64,000 bases of DNA from Alitabrizicola rongguiensis (lineage in GTDB: Bacteria; Pseudomonadota; Alphaproteobacteria; Rhodobacterales; Rhodobacteraceae). A program made the position numbers and the translations under genes. Under the pieces are notes generated by a model, which saw nothing but the letters and a program-made list of their open reading frames with translations, ran no database searches and was not told where the DNA came from. Positions 63,799-64,000 of the stretch are shown here, one piece after another. Location of the stretch: positions 186,001 to 250,000 of the forward strand of contig NZ_JAKENF010000004.1 of assembly GCF_021491355.1 (NCBI RefSeq), written 5' to 3'. Within the stretch, counting starts at the first letter, position 1, and each line of letters begins with the position of its first letter.

Positions 63799-64000
63799 TG
63801 CAAAGTCTCGTCAGTCGAGCCGCCGCGCAGCGTAAACTCGATCAGGGTTACGAGGGTTTCGCGCCGCGTCGGCAGCGACGGGGCTTCCAGAAGCGCCTGT
63901 TTGTCCTCGGGTGCAAAGGGGCAAAGCATCGACAGCGAATTGATCAGCAGTTCGTCCTCGGCCTCGTTCAGGCTGCTCCAGTCGGTAGAGAGGTGCATGG
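63795..64000 (-). CDS. C-terminal part of a LON substrate-binding-domain protein, cut by the window edge
   Basis: The frame is open to the right edge; the visible part ends with [29 protein letters not shown] and the tail [14 protein letters not shown]. This is the C-terminus typical of stand-alone LON N-terminal-domain proteins that sit upstream of Trm112 in this group. The internal ATG at 63998 is not the true start. It overlaps the Trm112 gene by 4 bp. Confidence 0.8.
   Translation of the reverse strand, partial: MHLSTDWSSLNEAEDELLINSLSMLCPFAPEDKQALLEAPSLPTRRETLVTLIEFTLRGGSTDETLQ

Overview
The window looks like chromosomal DNA of an alphaproteobacterium of the Rhodobacter/Paracoccus group (Rhodobacteraceae in the broad sense). 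Coding density is high and GC content is high (by eye about 60-68%). Family-level signs are the RpoE-ChrR singlet-oxygen sigma/anti-sigma pair, the HisZ plus short HisG pair, homospermidine synthase, a class II ribonucleotide reductase, and the gene orders extensin-like/TyrA-type/HisC, FtsK-LolA and UbiH/Trm112/LON-domain. I cannot name the genus. I saw no tRNA, rRNA, CRISPR array, insertion sequence or prophage.

Layout. 1-7.6 kb: partial unknown gene, ChaC-like cyclotransferase, DUF2125, then a leftward block with an extensin-like protein, prephenate/arogenate dehydrogenase, HisC, homospermidine synthase, a UPF0114 membrane protein and ribosomal protein S4. 7.7-13.4 kb: a Hint-domain protein, an omega-transaminase, B12-dependent ribonucleotide reductase and DUF1489. 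13.4-16.1 kb: a quorum-sensing cluster with one AHL synthase, two complete LuxR regulators and a third LuxR-like protein that lacks the DNA-binding domain. 16.2-22.5 kb: SlyX, HisS (with an atypical middle), HisZ-HisG, FeoA-FeoB. 22.6-31.0 kb: DnaE and, divergently, the xanthine dehydrogenase operon xdhABC. 31.0-43.0 kb: an accessory mix including a putative sorted surface protein, an amino-acid oxidase, an AhpD-like protein behind an FNR-type box, GH25 lysozyme, GFA protein, M13 peptidase, a dimethylglycine/sarcosine dehydrogenase-like enzyme and a DUF2946-PepSY pair.

43.0-49.1 kb is the ChrR/RpoE locus. Two divergent promoters with TGATCC -35 hexamers and 18-bp spacers face away from each other. 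One drives rpoE-chrR, the other a tightly overlapping five-gene operon (FAD oxidoreductase, DUF1365, GPH-type transporter, DUF3833, SDR) that fits the known sigma-E stress block but has no cyclopropane-fatty-acid-synthase-like gene. 49.2-55.8 kb: drug-efflux MFS, a double-GFA protein, free methionine-R-sulfoxide reductase, an RsbV/RsbW-like partner-switch pair, a gamma-glutamyltransferase, HspQ and a lytic-transglycosylase lipoprotein. 55.8-64 kb: LolA, FtsK, a class I aminotransferase, an amidase, a UbiH-type hydroxylase, Trm112 and the end of a LON-domain protein.

Items most worth a second look: the HTH-less LuxR protein facing a full LuxR paralogue across a palindrome; a sequence element shared by the luxI upstream region and the hspQ upstream region; the divergent sigma-E promoters; four helically phased 11-bp repeats near 38.5 kb; the mosaic-looking centre of hisS; and a perfect 14-bp inverted repeat near 53 kb.
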